From assembly GCF_039539005.1 (NCBI RefSeq), contig NZ_BAABCP010000001.1, forward strand, positions 496,001-560,000: a stretch of DNA of 64,000 bases, in the 5' to 3' direction. The notes below the pieces were generated by a model, which was not told the origin of the DNA, did not search any database, and saw only the letters and a list, made by a program, of their open reading frames with translations. The translations under genes were made by a program, and so were the position numbers. Shown here in pieces: positions 38,033 to 46,804 of the stretch (its first letter is position 1; each line of letters starts with the position of its first letter). This DNA comes from Microbacterium soli (lineage in GTDB: Bacteria; Actinomycetota; Actinomycetes; Actinomycetales; Microbacteriaceae).

Positions 38033-39334
38033 ATGTCAACGCCGACAGCACCCGCCACCGACCTGCTCGACCCCGCCGAGCGGCTGACCCGCCCCGAGCT
38101 CGAGGCCCTGCAGCTCGAACGACTGCAGTGGACGGTGCGGCACGCGTACGAGAACGTTCCGCACTACACGCGCAAGCTCGATGAGGCGGGTGTCTCCCCC
38201 GCCGACATCCGCAGCCTGGAGGATGTGCGGCTGCTGCCGTTCACCACCAAGGAGGATCTGCGGCAGAACTACCCGTTCGGCATGTTCGCCGTGCCGATGG
38301 AGCAGGTGCGCCGCGTGCACGCCTCCTCGGGCACGACCGGACGCCCCACGGTCGTCGGATACACCGAGACCGATCTGTCGAACTGGGCGGACCTGATCGC
38401 CAGGTCGCTGCGGGCCTCCGGCATCCGCCCCGGGATGAAGGTGCACAACGCCTACGGCTACGGCCTGTTCACCGGCGGTCTCGGCGCGCATGCCGGCATC
38501 GAGCGCCTGGGGGCGACGGTGATCCCGATGTCGGGCGGGCAGACCGCCCGGCAGGTGCAGCTGATCCAGGACTTCCAGCCGGATGCCATCCTGTGCACCC
38601 CCAGCTACCTGCTGACGATCGCGGATGCCATGGAGGAGGCGGGGATCGACCCGACGTCGACCTCGCTGAAGGTCGCGGTGCTGGGCGCAGAGCCCTGGAC
38701 CAACGAGATGCGCGTGGCGATCGAGCGCCGGCTGGACATCGACGCGCTGGACATCTACGGACTCAGCGAGGTCATGGGTCCCGGCGTCGGCAACGAGTGC
38801 GTCGAGACCAAGGACGGCCCGCACATCTGGGAGGACCACTTCCTGCCCGAGGTCGTCGACGAGAACGGGCAGCCCCTGCCGGACGGCGAGCGCGGCGAGC
38901 TGGTGTTCACCTCGCTCACCAAGCAGGCGTTCCCCGTGCTGCGCTACCGCACCCGCGACCTCACCCGGCTCCTGCCCGGCACCGCCCGCCCGGCGATGCG
39001 CCGGATCGAGAAGATCACGGGCCGCAACGACGACATGATCATCCTGCGCGGCGTGAACATCTTCCCCACCCAGATCGAGGAACTCGTGATGGGGATCGAG
39101 CAGCTCACCCCGCACTTCGTGATCGAGCTGACCCGCGAGGGACGGATGGACGCCATGGCGGTGCGGATCGAGCGTCACCCGAGCCTGGAACGCGGTGTGT
39201 GCGAGGCCGCGGCGAAAGTGCTGGCCGAACGCATCAAGACGCACGTCGGCTCGAGCGTCGCGGTGCGATTGGAGGAACCCGGCGCCCTGCCCCGCAGCGA
39301 GGGCAAGTACAAGCGCGTCTACGACCTGCGGTGA
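38033..39334 (+). CDS. paaK: Phenylacetate-CoA ligase
   Basis: 433-aa AMP-forming ligase, first enzyme of the pathway (phenylacetate + CoA + ATP). The P-loop is HASSGTTGRPTVVGYT. The adenylation motifs include YGLSEVMGPGVGNEC and YRTRDLTRLL, with the hinge KITGRNDDMIILRGVNIFPTQIEE. The conserved lysine lies near the C-terminus (SEGKYKRVYDLR). GGAGAG lies before the ATG. It is the last gene of the paa operon. Confidence 0.95.
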   Translation: MSTPTAPATDLLDPAERLTRPELEALQLERLQWTVRHAYENVPHYTRKLDEAGVSPADIRSLEDVRLLPFTTKEDLRQNYPFGMFAVPMEQVRRVHASSGTTGRPTVVGYTETDLSNWADLIARSLRASGIRPGMKVHNAYGYGLFTGGLGAHAGIERLGATVIPMSGGQTARQVQLIQDFQPDAILCTPSYLLTIADAMEEAGIDPTSTSLKVAVLGAEPWTNEMRVAIERRLDIDALDIYGLSEVMGPGVGNECVETKDGPHIWEDHFLPEVVDENGQPLPDGERGELVFTSLTKQAFPVLRYRTRDLTRLLPGTARPAMRRIEKITGRNDDMIILRGVNIFPTQIEELVMGIEQLTPHFVIELTREGRMDAMAVRIERHPSLERGVCEAAAKVLAERIKTHVGSSVAVRLEEPGALPRSEGKYKRVYDLR

Positions 39335-39360
39335 GTGCTATTGCGGATGCGCGATAGCAC
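39335..39360 (+). terminator. Hairpin after paaK
   Basis: GTGCTATTGC-GGATGC-GCGATAGCAC forms a 10-bp stem with one G:U pair, starting right after the paaK stop. No U-tract follows. It closes the paa operon and marks the left edge of the accessory block. The remaining 86 bases before the next gene show nothing notable. Confidence 0.5.
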
Positions 39361-39446
39361 TGCGGTGACTTCTCGGAGGCACTGTCCCGGAGTCCGGCCC
39401 GTGAGACTTCCTCTGCAGCACTGGACGTCCCCTATCGGGCCCAGGG

Positions 39447-40814
39447 TCATGCGAACTCGAACTGGCGAAGAGCATCGAGAAGATCGTCGGTTCCTCCCCC
39501 TCGCCCCAATGCCGACACGCTGTCCACGATCCGCGAGGCGGCGCGCGCACCTATGAGGCCGTCCATCAGATCATGAGCCTTCTCGACGACCTCCGCTTCG
39601 CACATCGGGTTATCCGGCGTACCTCGAACCGCTGTCACCGTGCGCTGCCTTGAATGCCCATCGTCGAAGACGAGGACGACCGTCGCTCGGCGGACCGCTG
39701 TCACCGACCGGTCATACACCAGACGCGTCCGGCTGACGAGGCTTCGGATCGCCGGTTCCGTCATGCGTGCGCGATCGTGGGCCATGGCGAAGCTGAACCG
39801 CCCGTCCACGATCGTTCCGGCGATCAGGTACTGCACATTGATGTTCGGGAGCTCACGCCCATCGACCACGCGGGCGAGATCATGCGGAATGGTGACGATG
39901 ACGCTGTCAACGGCGGAAGGATCCACCGGTTCCTCATCGAGCAGATCGAGAACGGCCTGCACCGCGGCCTGGGATGGCGAGCCCACGGCGAGCTTCTTGA
40001 TCGTAGACCGGACGATCTCGAATCTGGTGCCGAGCTCCGCTGTCAACTGCGCACGATCCGGCGACGGCGAATAGGCGTCCAGGACGTTCGGAGACGCGGC
40101 GAACGGATCCGGAACGCCCCGCAGTCCGCCTTCGGCGAGTTGCGCGGCCCGGACCCCGTTCGACGCCGGCATCCCACCGAAGACGAACGCCTTCTCGATG
40201 TGATGCGGGTCACGAGCCCAGCTCGTGGTTCCGGACGCACTCTGGCCGGCTAGAGCGAGCATAGCGCGCATGCCCTCCTCTCCCAGCCGCATCAGCACCG
40301 ACGATGCAACCGCGGCCGCGTAGACTCCCACGTGCGCATGAGTGCTGATGGAGCTGCCTTCGAGCGGCGACTCCGGATGCCCGATGGCCATGCCGATGCG
40401 CGTTCCGACGTCATACCCGGCACAGACTGCTCGCAGCAGCAGGTCCCCCGAGACGGATCGTCCTGCGGCGACGGCAAGCGCCGCAGAGACCACCGCGCAG
40501 CCCGGATGCGAGAGCGACATCGCATGCGAATCGTCGGTCTCATCGGCATGAGCAGACATTCCGTTGGCGAGCGCAGCATCGACCGCCCCCGTGCGCAGCG
40601 AGGTGCCGATGACATGGGCCCGCCCATGTCCACCGAATCGGCGGACGTAGTCCCGGCCCATGATGCCCGCCGGCATATGCGCACCGGAGATGATCGCGGC
40701 CAACGTGTCGAGCAGATGCAGCCTGGCTTTCGCCATCACGGAATCACTGAGCGGACGGTGGGCGGCAGCAGAGAGATAATCTGCGAGAGTGCGTGTCTGC
40801 GTGCTTACCTGCAT
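39447..40814 (-). CDS. MmgE/PrpD-family protein A
   Basis: 455-aa member of the family containing 2-methylcitrate dehydratase, cis-aconitate decarboxylase and iminodisuccinate epimerase. The Asp/His cluster reads HADETDDSHAMSLSHPG. The Lys region is EKAFVFGGMPASNG, a variant of KxxHxGxAAxSG in which the His is lost. GGAG lies before the ATG. It is the last gene of the six-gene operon starting at 46473. The substrate is unknown; a tri- or dicarboxylate is likely from TctABC upstream in the operon. Confidence 0.85.
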   Translation of the reverse strand: MQVSTQTRTLADYLSAAAHRPLSDSVMAKARLHLLDTLAAIISGAHMPAGIMGRDYVRRFGGHGRAHVIGTSLRTGAVDAALANGMSAHADETDDSHAMSLSHPGCAVVSAALAVAAGRSVSGDLLLRAVCAGYDVGTRIGMAIGHPESPLEGSSISTHAHVGVYAAAVASSVLMRLGEEGMRAMLALAGQSASGTTSWARDPHHIEKAFVFGGMPASNGVRAAQLAEGGLRGVPDPFAASPNVLDAYSPSPDRAQLTAELGTRFEIVRSTIKKLAVGSPSQAAVQAVLDLLDEEPVDPSAVDSVIVTIPHDLARVVDGRELPNINVQYLIAGTIVDGRFSFAMAHDRARMTEPAIRSLVSRTRLVYDRSVTAVRRATVVLVFDDGHSRQRTVTAVRGTPDNPMCEAEVVEKAHDLMDGLIGARAASRIVDSVSALGRGGGTDDLLDALRQFEFA

Positions 40815-40838
40815 GATCGCTCTCCGTGACCTTCCGAT

Positions 40839-41579
40839 TCACATGTACGTTCCGCCATTGGCGGCGATCGTCTGACCCGTGATGTACCCGGCTTGCCGAG
40901 AGCAGAGGAAGGCGCACAGCTCCGCGATATCCTCGGGCTGGCCGACCCGGCCGACAGGCGTCTCTCGGCCTCGTTCGTAATGGGCTGCCGCTGCGGATCG
41001 ATCGCCCAGGCTCGGAGACCGATCGGTGTCCACGAATCCCGGAGAGATCGCATTCGCGGTGATGCCATGCGGCGCCGTCTCGAGAGCGACGGCCTTCGTG
41101 AATCCGATGATCCCGCTCTTCGCCGTGACGACGGCGATGCGGGAGGCTGCTCCCATCTGCCCGCTGAGCCCTGCGAGATTCACGATGCGCCCCCAGCCGG
41201 CCGCCATCATTCCCGGCAGCAATCGACGCACGGTGAGGAATGAACCCGTGAGCACGACGTCGAGCACGCGGTTCCAGTCTGTCGTGCTCGTTTGCGTCAA
41301 TGGGCCGTGACAGCGCACGCCGGCGTTGTTGACCAGCACGCCGACGGGACCGAGCTGGTCCTCGATGCGCGCGCACATGCGATCCACAGATGCTTCATCG
41401 GTCACATCAGCGACGAACCCGTCTGCTGTCACGCCGAGCGCTCGGAGGCGGTCCACGGCCTCCTCGACAGCAGCAGGCGTGCGGCCGTTCACCGCGACGG
41501 AGAATCCGTCCTGGCCGAGCCGAGCCGCAATGGCGAAGCCGATGTTCTTGGTCCCTCCGGTCACGAGCGCCGTCGTCAT
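40839..41579 (-). CDS. SDR-fold protein lacking most of the catalytic tetrad
   Basis: 246-aa FabG-like chain with an intact fold signature (TGGTKNIGFAIA, LVNNAGV, GGTYM end). The SDR catalytic residues are replaced when aligned by eye with FabG. Tetrad Asn becomes V109 (DVVLTGSF), Ser becomes G137 (NLAGLSG) and Tyr becomes V150 (IAVVTAK). Only K154 remains. NAD(H) binding may persist but classical hydride-transfer chemistry should not. It could be a structural or regulatory partner or a non-redox lyase/isomerase. It overlaps tctA by 4 bases. Confidence 0.85.
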   Translation of the reverse strand: MTTALVTGGTKNIGFAIAARLGQDGFSVAVNGRTPAAVEEAVDRLRALGVTADGFVADVTDEASVDRMCARIEDQLGPVGVLVNNAGVRCHGPLTQTSTTDWNRVLDVVLTGSFLTVRRLLPGMMAAGWGRIVNLAGLSGQMGAASRIAVVTAKSGIIGFTKAVALETAPHGITANAISPGFVDTDRSPSLGDRSAAAAHYERGRETPVGRVGQPEDIAELCAFLCSRQAGYITGQTIAANGGTYM

Positions 41580-43123
41580 CGCATGGCCTCCGCGTCTGCA
41601 TCTGCGCTAAGCGATGCGTCAGGCGTGAGGCGTCGGCGCTGACGGATGCTCGATACCACCAGATACGCCACCACAGCCAGGAGGATCGACCACAGAACGA
41701 TGGCCGTCGGCGAGCTGAAGAAGTACAGGAGATGTCCGTTGGCCAGTTTGAGCGCCCTCGAGAGGTGCTCCTCGAGCAGCGGACCGAGTATGAGCCCGAG
41801 AATCAGGGGGATCACCGGATAGCCGTGCAGACGCATCAGGTATCCGATCAGTCCGAACGCGATGGCGACGCCGAGGTCGAAGAGTGAGCCTCGGTACGAG
41901 ACACTGGCGGTCAGAGCGAGCACGATGACCACCGGTACGAGGATCTTCACCGGTATGCGCGTGATCTGCACGAGCGGCGCGGTGGCGATGATGCCGATCG
42001 GGAGGATCAGGATGCTCGCTGCGATCACCGCGAGAACTGCCGCCATGGCCTGCGGGCCATGGTCCACCAGGACCTTCGGCCCCGGCTGGATCCCCTGGAT
42101 GTAGAACTGGGCCAGTACCACCGCCATCGTCGCGCTCCCCGGCACACCCAGCGCCAACGTCGGCACCAGCGTCGCCGCACCCACCGCGTTATCGCACGCC
42201 TCCGAGGCGATCACGCCCTGCGGTATGCCCGTCCCGAATTTCTCAGGATGTTTGGAGGCGCGTTTGGCGATGCCGTAGCTGATGAAGTTGGACACGCCTG
42301 TTCCGATCCCGGGAATGATCCCCAGGATGATGCCGACGCCCGTCGCCTGCGCCACGCTCCCGCTATGACGGAAAGTGACCTTCGTGCCCGTGATCGCATC
42401 GCGCAGATCCTTGCGCAGGCTGCTCTCGCCCGCCGGTCCCTTCGACGAGCCAGCGGGCTTCGCGCTGCCGATGAGCAGGAGCATCTCCGAGATCGCGAAC
42501 AGGCCTATCAGCGCGGGGACGAACTGGATCCCGTCCAGCAGCTGCAGATTGCCGAACGTGAACCTCGACTGCCCGGACAGCGGGCTTCCTCCGACAGTGG
42601 CCAGGACGAGACCGGCCACGCCGGACAGGAGTCCCTTGACCAGGTCCTTCCCGACGAGCGTCGAGACGACGACGATGCCGAGGAGCACCACGATAAACAT
42701 CTCACGCGCGCCGAAGCGGAGCGCCAGGGAGCCGAGAGGGGCGATCACCAGCAGTACGAGGCTGCCGCTCACGACACCGCCGAGCGTCGATGCCGTTCGG
42801 GCGATCCCGATCGCCACTCCCGCCTTCCCCTGCTTCGCCATCTGGTAGCCGTCGAGTGCGGTCACCGCCGAACCGGCCTCCCCGGGAACATTGACGAGGA
42901 TCGCGGGCACCGAGCCGGCAAAGGCGCTTCCGGCGTAGATGCTCATGATGAGGATCAGTCCTTGCTCCGTAGGCAGCACGACGGAGAACGGCAGCAGCAG
43001 TGCCGCCGTATTCGACGTGCTCAGACCCGGCAGGACGCCGACTACGAATCCGAGGAGGAGCCCGACGATGAGCCAGAGCAAGCCCATCGGACTCAGGAGC
43101 AGCTCAAGACCGTCAAGAAACAT
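41576..43123 (-). CDS. tctA: Tripartite tricarboxylate transporter, large membrane subunit
   Basis: 515-aa membrane protein with about 11-12 hydrophobic segments. It has the TctA hallmarks GVLPGLSTSNTAALLLPF and, in the second half, GIIPGIGTGVSNFISYGIAKR and GVPGSATMAV, which form the two inverted repeats with PG motifs. It works with TctB and the receptor TctC as a secondary importer of citrate-like or other carboxylates. It overlaps the SDR gene downstream. Confidence 0.93.
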   Translation of the reverse strand: MFLDGLELLLSPMGLLWLIVGLLLGFVVGVLPGLSTSNTAALLLPFSVVLPTEQGLILIMSIYAGSAFAGSVPAILVNVPGEAGSAVTALDGYQMAKQGKAGVAIGIARTASTLGGVVSGSLVLLVIAPLGSLALRFGAREMFIVVLLGIVVVSTLVGKDLVKGLLSGVAGLVLATVGGSPLSGQSRFTFGNLQLLDGIQFVPALIGLFAISEMLLLIGSAKPAGSSKGPAGESSLRKDLRDAITGTKVTFRHSGSVAQATGVGIILGIIPGIGTGVSNFISYGIAKRASKHPEKFGTGIPQGVIASEACDNAVGAATLVPTLALGVPGSATMAVVLAQFYIQGIQPGPKVLVDHGPQAMAAVLAVIAASILILPIGIIATAPLVQITRIPVKILVPVVIVLALTASVSYRGSLFDLGVAIAFGLIGYLMRLHGYPVIPLILGLILGPLLEEHLSRALKLANGHLLYFFSSPTAIVLWSILLAVVAYLVVSSIRQRRRLTPDASLSADADAEAMR

Positions 43124-43139
43124 CGTTCACCAATTCCTA

Positions 43140-43685
43140 CTAGGAGAGCAGAACGCCATCGGGGATGGGCGACTGCAGCGCGACGGCGAACAGGAGATAG
43201 CACGCCAGGGGCGTGCCGACCGCGAACACGACCATCCATCCGATACGCCGAAGACCGAGCGCCGCCGAGATCGCCGCACTCGCCACGAACACCGACGCCA
43301 GGTAGCCGAACAGCACGAAGATGACGAACGAGACGATGATCGCGGCGATCACCATGCCCACCGACGGCCATGGCACTCCTCGCCCGCGACCTCCCTCGAC
43401 TGCATCCGTGGCCTCCGCAGAGGCCGTCGTGCCCGCGGATCGCAATTCCCTGATGAAGGCGATGACGCCCAGTGCACTGAACGCCAGCAGAAGCACCATG
43501 GGGTAGACGGCATCCATGCCGTGGATGCTCCGAGCATCCACGAGCATGACGACCGCGAGCGCGATCATGACGATGGCCGTGGATGCGTACCAGAGTGCAC
43601 GCAGGACTCGCTCGAGATTCGACGAACTCTCCGATGCGATCATGTCACTCACGCGTCCGATTCCCTGTGACCTGTTCGCGCTCAC
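43140..43685 (-). CDS. tctB: Tripartite tricarboxylate transporter, small membrane subunit
   Basis: 181-aa protein with four hydrophobic segments (LWYASTAIVMIALAVVML, AVYPMVLLLAFSALGVIAFI, VGMVIAAIIVSFVIFVLFGY and the C-terminal VFAVGTPLACYLLFAVAL). This matches the TctB topology and size. The ATG overlaps the tctC stop by 4 bases, and tctA follows after 16 bases. Confidence 0.85.
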   Translation of the reverse strand: MSANRSQGIGRVSDMIASESSSNLERVLRALWYASTAIVMIALAVVMLVDARSIHGMDAVYPMVLLLAFSALGVIAFIRELRSAGTTASAEATDAVEGGRGRGVPWPSVGMVIAAIIVSFVIFVLFGYLASVFVASAAISAALGLRRIGWMVVFAVGTPLACYLLFAVALQSPIPDGVLLS

Positions 43686-44707
43686 TCACCGGACAGCAGG
43701 TCGGGGTTGTCAGCCATCATCTCGCGGATCTCGTCCTCCGCGATCTTCGCATCGGACTCGACCTGCTCGGGGGTGCGGGCATCGAGCTTGAGCTCTTCGC
43801 CGACCTTCTCGAGATCGCTCTTCAACCCGTCGGAGTTCACTGCTGCGGCGAGCGCGTCGACGATCGCCTGGTATCGCTCCGGATGGTTGGTCGCGCACTC
43901 CGCGCTGGTCCAGACGTTGTAGGTCGACTCGTTGTCGGGAACGTCGATCCCCAGCGCCTCCTTCACCGTGGGTGCGTCATCAGTCACCGCCTTCCACCTG
44001 TTCTCACTGGCCTGGACCGCGAGGACCCTGCTGTCATCGGCGATCGGAAGCGAGTTGAACACCCCGGCGTGTGTGGCATCCACCTCGCCGGAGACGACTG
44101 CGAGACGTGAGGGACCGCCGCCATCGAAAGGAACGATGTTGAAGTCCGCTCCCGTCGCCTTCTCAATCTGCGCGATTCCGAACGCGTTGCTGCTGACTGC
44201 CTCGCTGACGCTCACGGTGATCTCACCAGGACGCTGCTTGGCATCGGTGACCAGCTCCTCGAGAGTCGACCAGGGTGCGTCCTTCGCCACGCGGATCACC
44301 CCGGGCTCGACGCTGACTCCACCGACCGCAGCGAAAGACGACAGATCGTAGTCCACATCGTGAGCCAGATACGAGAGGGTGATGTGAGGGATCGCCGTGA
44401 TGAGGATCGTTGAGCAGTCCGTTGATTCCAGGATCGACCCGGTGCCGATCGTCGTCGCACCGCCTTCGCGATTCACAACGGTCAGAGTGCTGCCCAGTTC
44501 GTCTTCGAGATACGGCTGCAGCTGCCTTGCTGCGGTGTCGACGCCCCCTCCTGCCGAGGTGGGGACGACGAACGTCATCTTCTGCGGGACAGCCGAATCG
44601 TCTTCCGCACCCTGCTGACCGCCTGCGGAGCAGGACGTCAGCAGGACGGCTGCGACGGCGACCAGCGACAGTGCACCGCCGCCATGACTCGAGTGGAACT
44701 TCGACAT
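43682..44707 (-). CDS. tctC: Tripartite tricarboxylate transporter substrate-binding lipoprotein
   Basis: 341-aa extracellular receptor of the Bug/TctC family. The signal peptide ends in lipobox LLTSC with C26. The binding motif VVPTSAGGGVDTAARQLQPYLE is the conserved carboxylate-binding P-loop-like turn. GGSILES-type and AVSGEVDATHAGV segments follow the family pattern. AAGGAG precedes the ATG. Bug receptors bind carboxylates such as citrate, aconitate, malate and aromatic acids; the ligand cannot be fixed from sequence. Confidence 0.9.
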   Translation of the reverse strand: MSKFHSSHGGGALSLVAVAAVLLTSCSAGGQQGAEDDSAVPQKMTFVVPTSAGGGVDTAARQLQPYLEDELGSTLTVVNREGGATTIGTGSILESTDCSTILITAIPHITLSYLAHDVDYDLSSFAAVGGVSVEPGVIRVAKDAPWSTLEELVTDAKQRPGEITVSVSEAVSSNAFGIAQIEKATGADFNIVPFDGGGPSRLAVVSGEVDATHAGVFNSLPIADDSRVLAVQASENRWKAVTDDAPTVKEALGIDVPDNESTYNVWTSAECATNHPERYQAIVDALAAAVNSDGLKSDLEKVGEELKLDARTPEQVESDAKIAEDEIREMMADNPDLLSGE

Positions 44708-44721
44708 TGAAGGACTCCTTT

Positions 44722-46473
44722 TCAGTGTTGGGATGTTTCGCCGCCTTCGCGCGACGTACGTGGGCAGGCATCGGATCCGTCGAGTTCGAACAGCTCCGCA
44801 AGGGAGCCGAGCGCGTCGATCTCGAACGCTGCTCGAGCGAACGGCAGGAAGTCGGTGCCGAGGAGACGGGAGGCTTTCGCACGAACCTCCTGCGCGGTCG
44901 GAGCGCTGGGTGCATCGACGGTGATCCGCGCGACATGCCCGTCAGGCCACTCGGCACGCACGCGAGCTTCATACCGTGCGCAGGCATCGTCGGCGTGGAG
45001 GCGAATCCGACCGCGGACCTCTCGAACGCGTGGATCGACTGCCGCTGAATCCGTGAAGCGAAGCGGATCCGCGTCACCGAAGCAGTAGGCGACGGCGAAA
45101 GCATGCGGCACGCTGAATTTGGACTCGAGACCCGTGCGAGGATCGGAATTCCCCATCGCGCCGACAGCGAGATCGCTGACGTGCAGCTCCACGGCGAGCG
45201 GTGGATCCTTCCGCACGGCGCGAAGTGCGATCGCGGCATCGATCGAGCTGTGGCCGAGCACCCCGCAGGCGGCGGTCTTGACGACATTGTCCAGTACGGC
45301 CGGCGACGGCATCGCCTGCAGGCGGCGACTCGGGTCTTCGTCTCCGATCACCGCGACAAGCGCGCTCAGACCTCCATCAGCCGTCACCGGCTGATGGAAG
45401 GCGGCGAGCACGCCTGACCGCGCCGCATTTCCGACATGCATGGGCTTGGCCATGGTGCCCAGCGCCTCTGTGATCCCCGCCGCGCGCTCCGCTGCTGCGT
45501 CGATGACGCGCACCAACTGCTTCCGGTCCGCGCCGCCGGCGAGAGCCACAGCGACGGCGGCGCCGACAGGACCCGACAGCCCTGTCATGTGCCAGCCGAG
45601 CGTGAGCGCGCGGGGAATGAGAGCTCCGACGGACACTGCGGCTTCGACACCGGCGATGAAGGCCGCCAACGCCGTCCGACCACTGATCCGCAATACGTCC
45701 GCCACGGCTGTGAGCGCCGCCGCAACGGGCACACCGGGATGCACGACGGTCGCGGTGTGCGTGTCATCGAAGTCATCGAGATGCCCCGCCGCGCCGTGGA
45801 GGAATGCAGCGACATGCGCAGCGATGGGCTCCCGCCGCCCCAGTATCCGCCCCCTGCGGCCCGGCATGTCCTCGAGAGCGCCCACCGCTGCGACGAGACG
45901 CGTCTCATCGATGCGAGCGCGCATGAGTGCGACCGCGTTCCCGAAGCCGATGCGCCCGGCGTCGAGCGTCTGCCCGTCGGCGTCGCGATAGACCGCCAGT
46001 GCACGAGAGGCGACGGCGTCGCTGACGGCGTCCGAGGGCGATGAGCTCTCCTGAGTCCCCGCGACGAGGCGTGCAAGGCCGTTCGCTCCGTGGAGCCAGG
46101 TGCGCGGAGCATCCCAGCCTGAGCGCGCGAGGCGGGCTGCGATCGAACCGGCATCCCCGGCATCCGTCCGACCGGCCGGACTGACGAAGCTCGCCGCCAA
46201 TCCGAGCGTGCGGGAGAGTGTCCTCTCATCGCGCGTGCATGCCATCGAACGCTCCAGCGCGCGCCCGAGCACCGATGATGCCGCGCTCGCGATCGGAGCC
46301 GCAGCACTCGGATGCTCAGCGTGGTCGAGGACGGCACCCCGCACGCGTTCTGACACCGCGGCGATGATCTCGGGGAGCGAGCCGGTGCTCGTCGCGGCAT
46401 ACGCTGCAAGCGAGTCCTCGACGACGCCGTCCCGCTGACGGGACACGGTCTCGCGATCGGGTCGCGTGTTCAT
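44722..46473 (-). CDS. MmgE/PrpD-family protein B (long form)
   Basis: 583 aa, about 100 longer than usual because of an N-terminal extension. This is the most canonical of the three paralogues here: the acid/His cluster is HLDDFDDTHTATVVHPG and the Lys/His motif MAKPMHVGNAARSG is complete. It therefore keeps the residues expected for dehydratase, decarboxylase or epimerase action on a polycarboxylate. GGGAGG precedes ATG 46473; the longer upstream frame is not coding. First gene of the operon with tctCBA, SDR and paralogue A. Confidence 0.87.
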   Translation of the reverse strand: MNTRPDRETVSRQRDGVVEDSLAAYAATSTGSLPEIIAAVSERVRGAVLDHAEHPSAAAPIASAASSVLGRALERSMACTRDERTLSRTLGLAASFVSPAGRTDAGDAGSIAARLARSGWDAPRTWLHGANGLARLVAGTQESSSPSDAVSDAVASRALAVYRDADGQTLDAGRIGFGNAVALMRARIDETRLVAAVGALEDMPGRRGRILGRREPIAAHVAAFLHGAAGHLDDFDDTHTATVVHPGVPVAAALTAVADVLRISGRTALAAFIAGVEAAVSVGALIPRALTLGWHMTGLSGPVGAAVAVALAGGADRKQLVRVIDAAAERAAGITEALGTMAKPMHVGNAARSGVLAAFHQPVTADGGLSALVAVIGDEDPSRRLQAMPSPAVLDNVVKTAACGVLGHSSIDAAIALRAVRKDPPLAVELHVSDLAVGAMGNSDPRTGLESKFSVPHAFAVAYCFGDADPLRFTDSAAVDPRVREVRGRIRLHADDACARYEARVRAEWPDGHVARITVDAPSAPTAQEVRAKASRLLGTDFLPFARAAFEIDALGSLAELFELDGSDACPRTSREGGETSQH

Positions 46474-46804
46474 CGAACCTCCCTCACAGCCGTCGATGCC
46501 GACCCAGCTGGCGCTCTGCCGACTTGATCGCGCACATCGCGAAGGCAACGGTCCAGAACACGTCGCCTTGGACGCTCCAGGGAGTCGAGCTGCTGTAATG
46601 GTGAGGCATTGTCGAGGAGCAGAAGCCCTCAGCATCACCCGCAGGAACAATGACTTTGTCACTGACAGTCTCCACAAGGGAAAATCCGTTGTCAAGCAGA
46701 TAACTCCGGCCTGTGCCACCCGCCTGCTCGACCCAGAGGTCCGCCGCGGACGCCCAGGAGCATCGGCCCGGACAGTCGGCGGGCGAAGGAGGGCGAGCGG
46801 ACTG
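46474..46804. promoter_or_regulatory. 331-bp intergenic region with promoter of the tct operon
   Basis: No gene is supported here. An AT-richer core (about 46590-46710) contains TTGACA on the minus strand (46695-46690), a perfect -35, although the spaced -10 (GAGACT) is poor. TGACTTTGTCA (near 46650-46660) is a small palindrome that could bind a regulator. Repeats GACAGTC (46771-46777) and GACTGTC (46800-46806) flank the stop of the upstream dehydrogenase and may terminate it. Confidence 0.45.
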
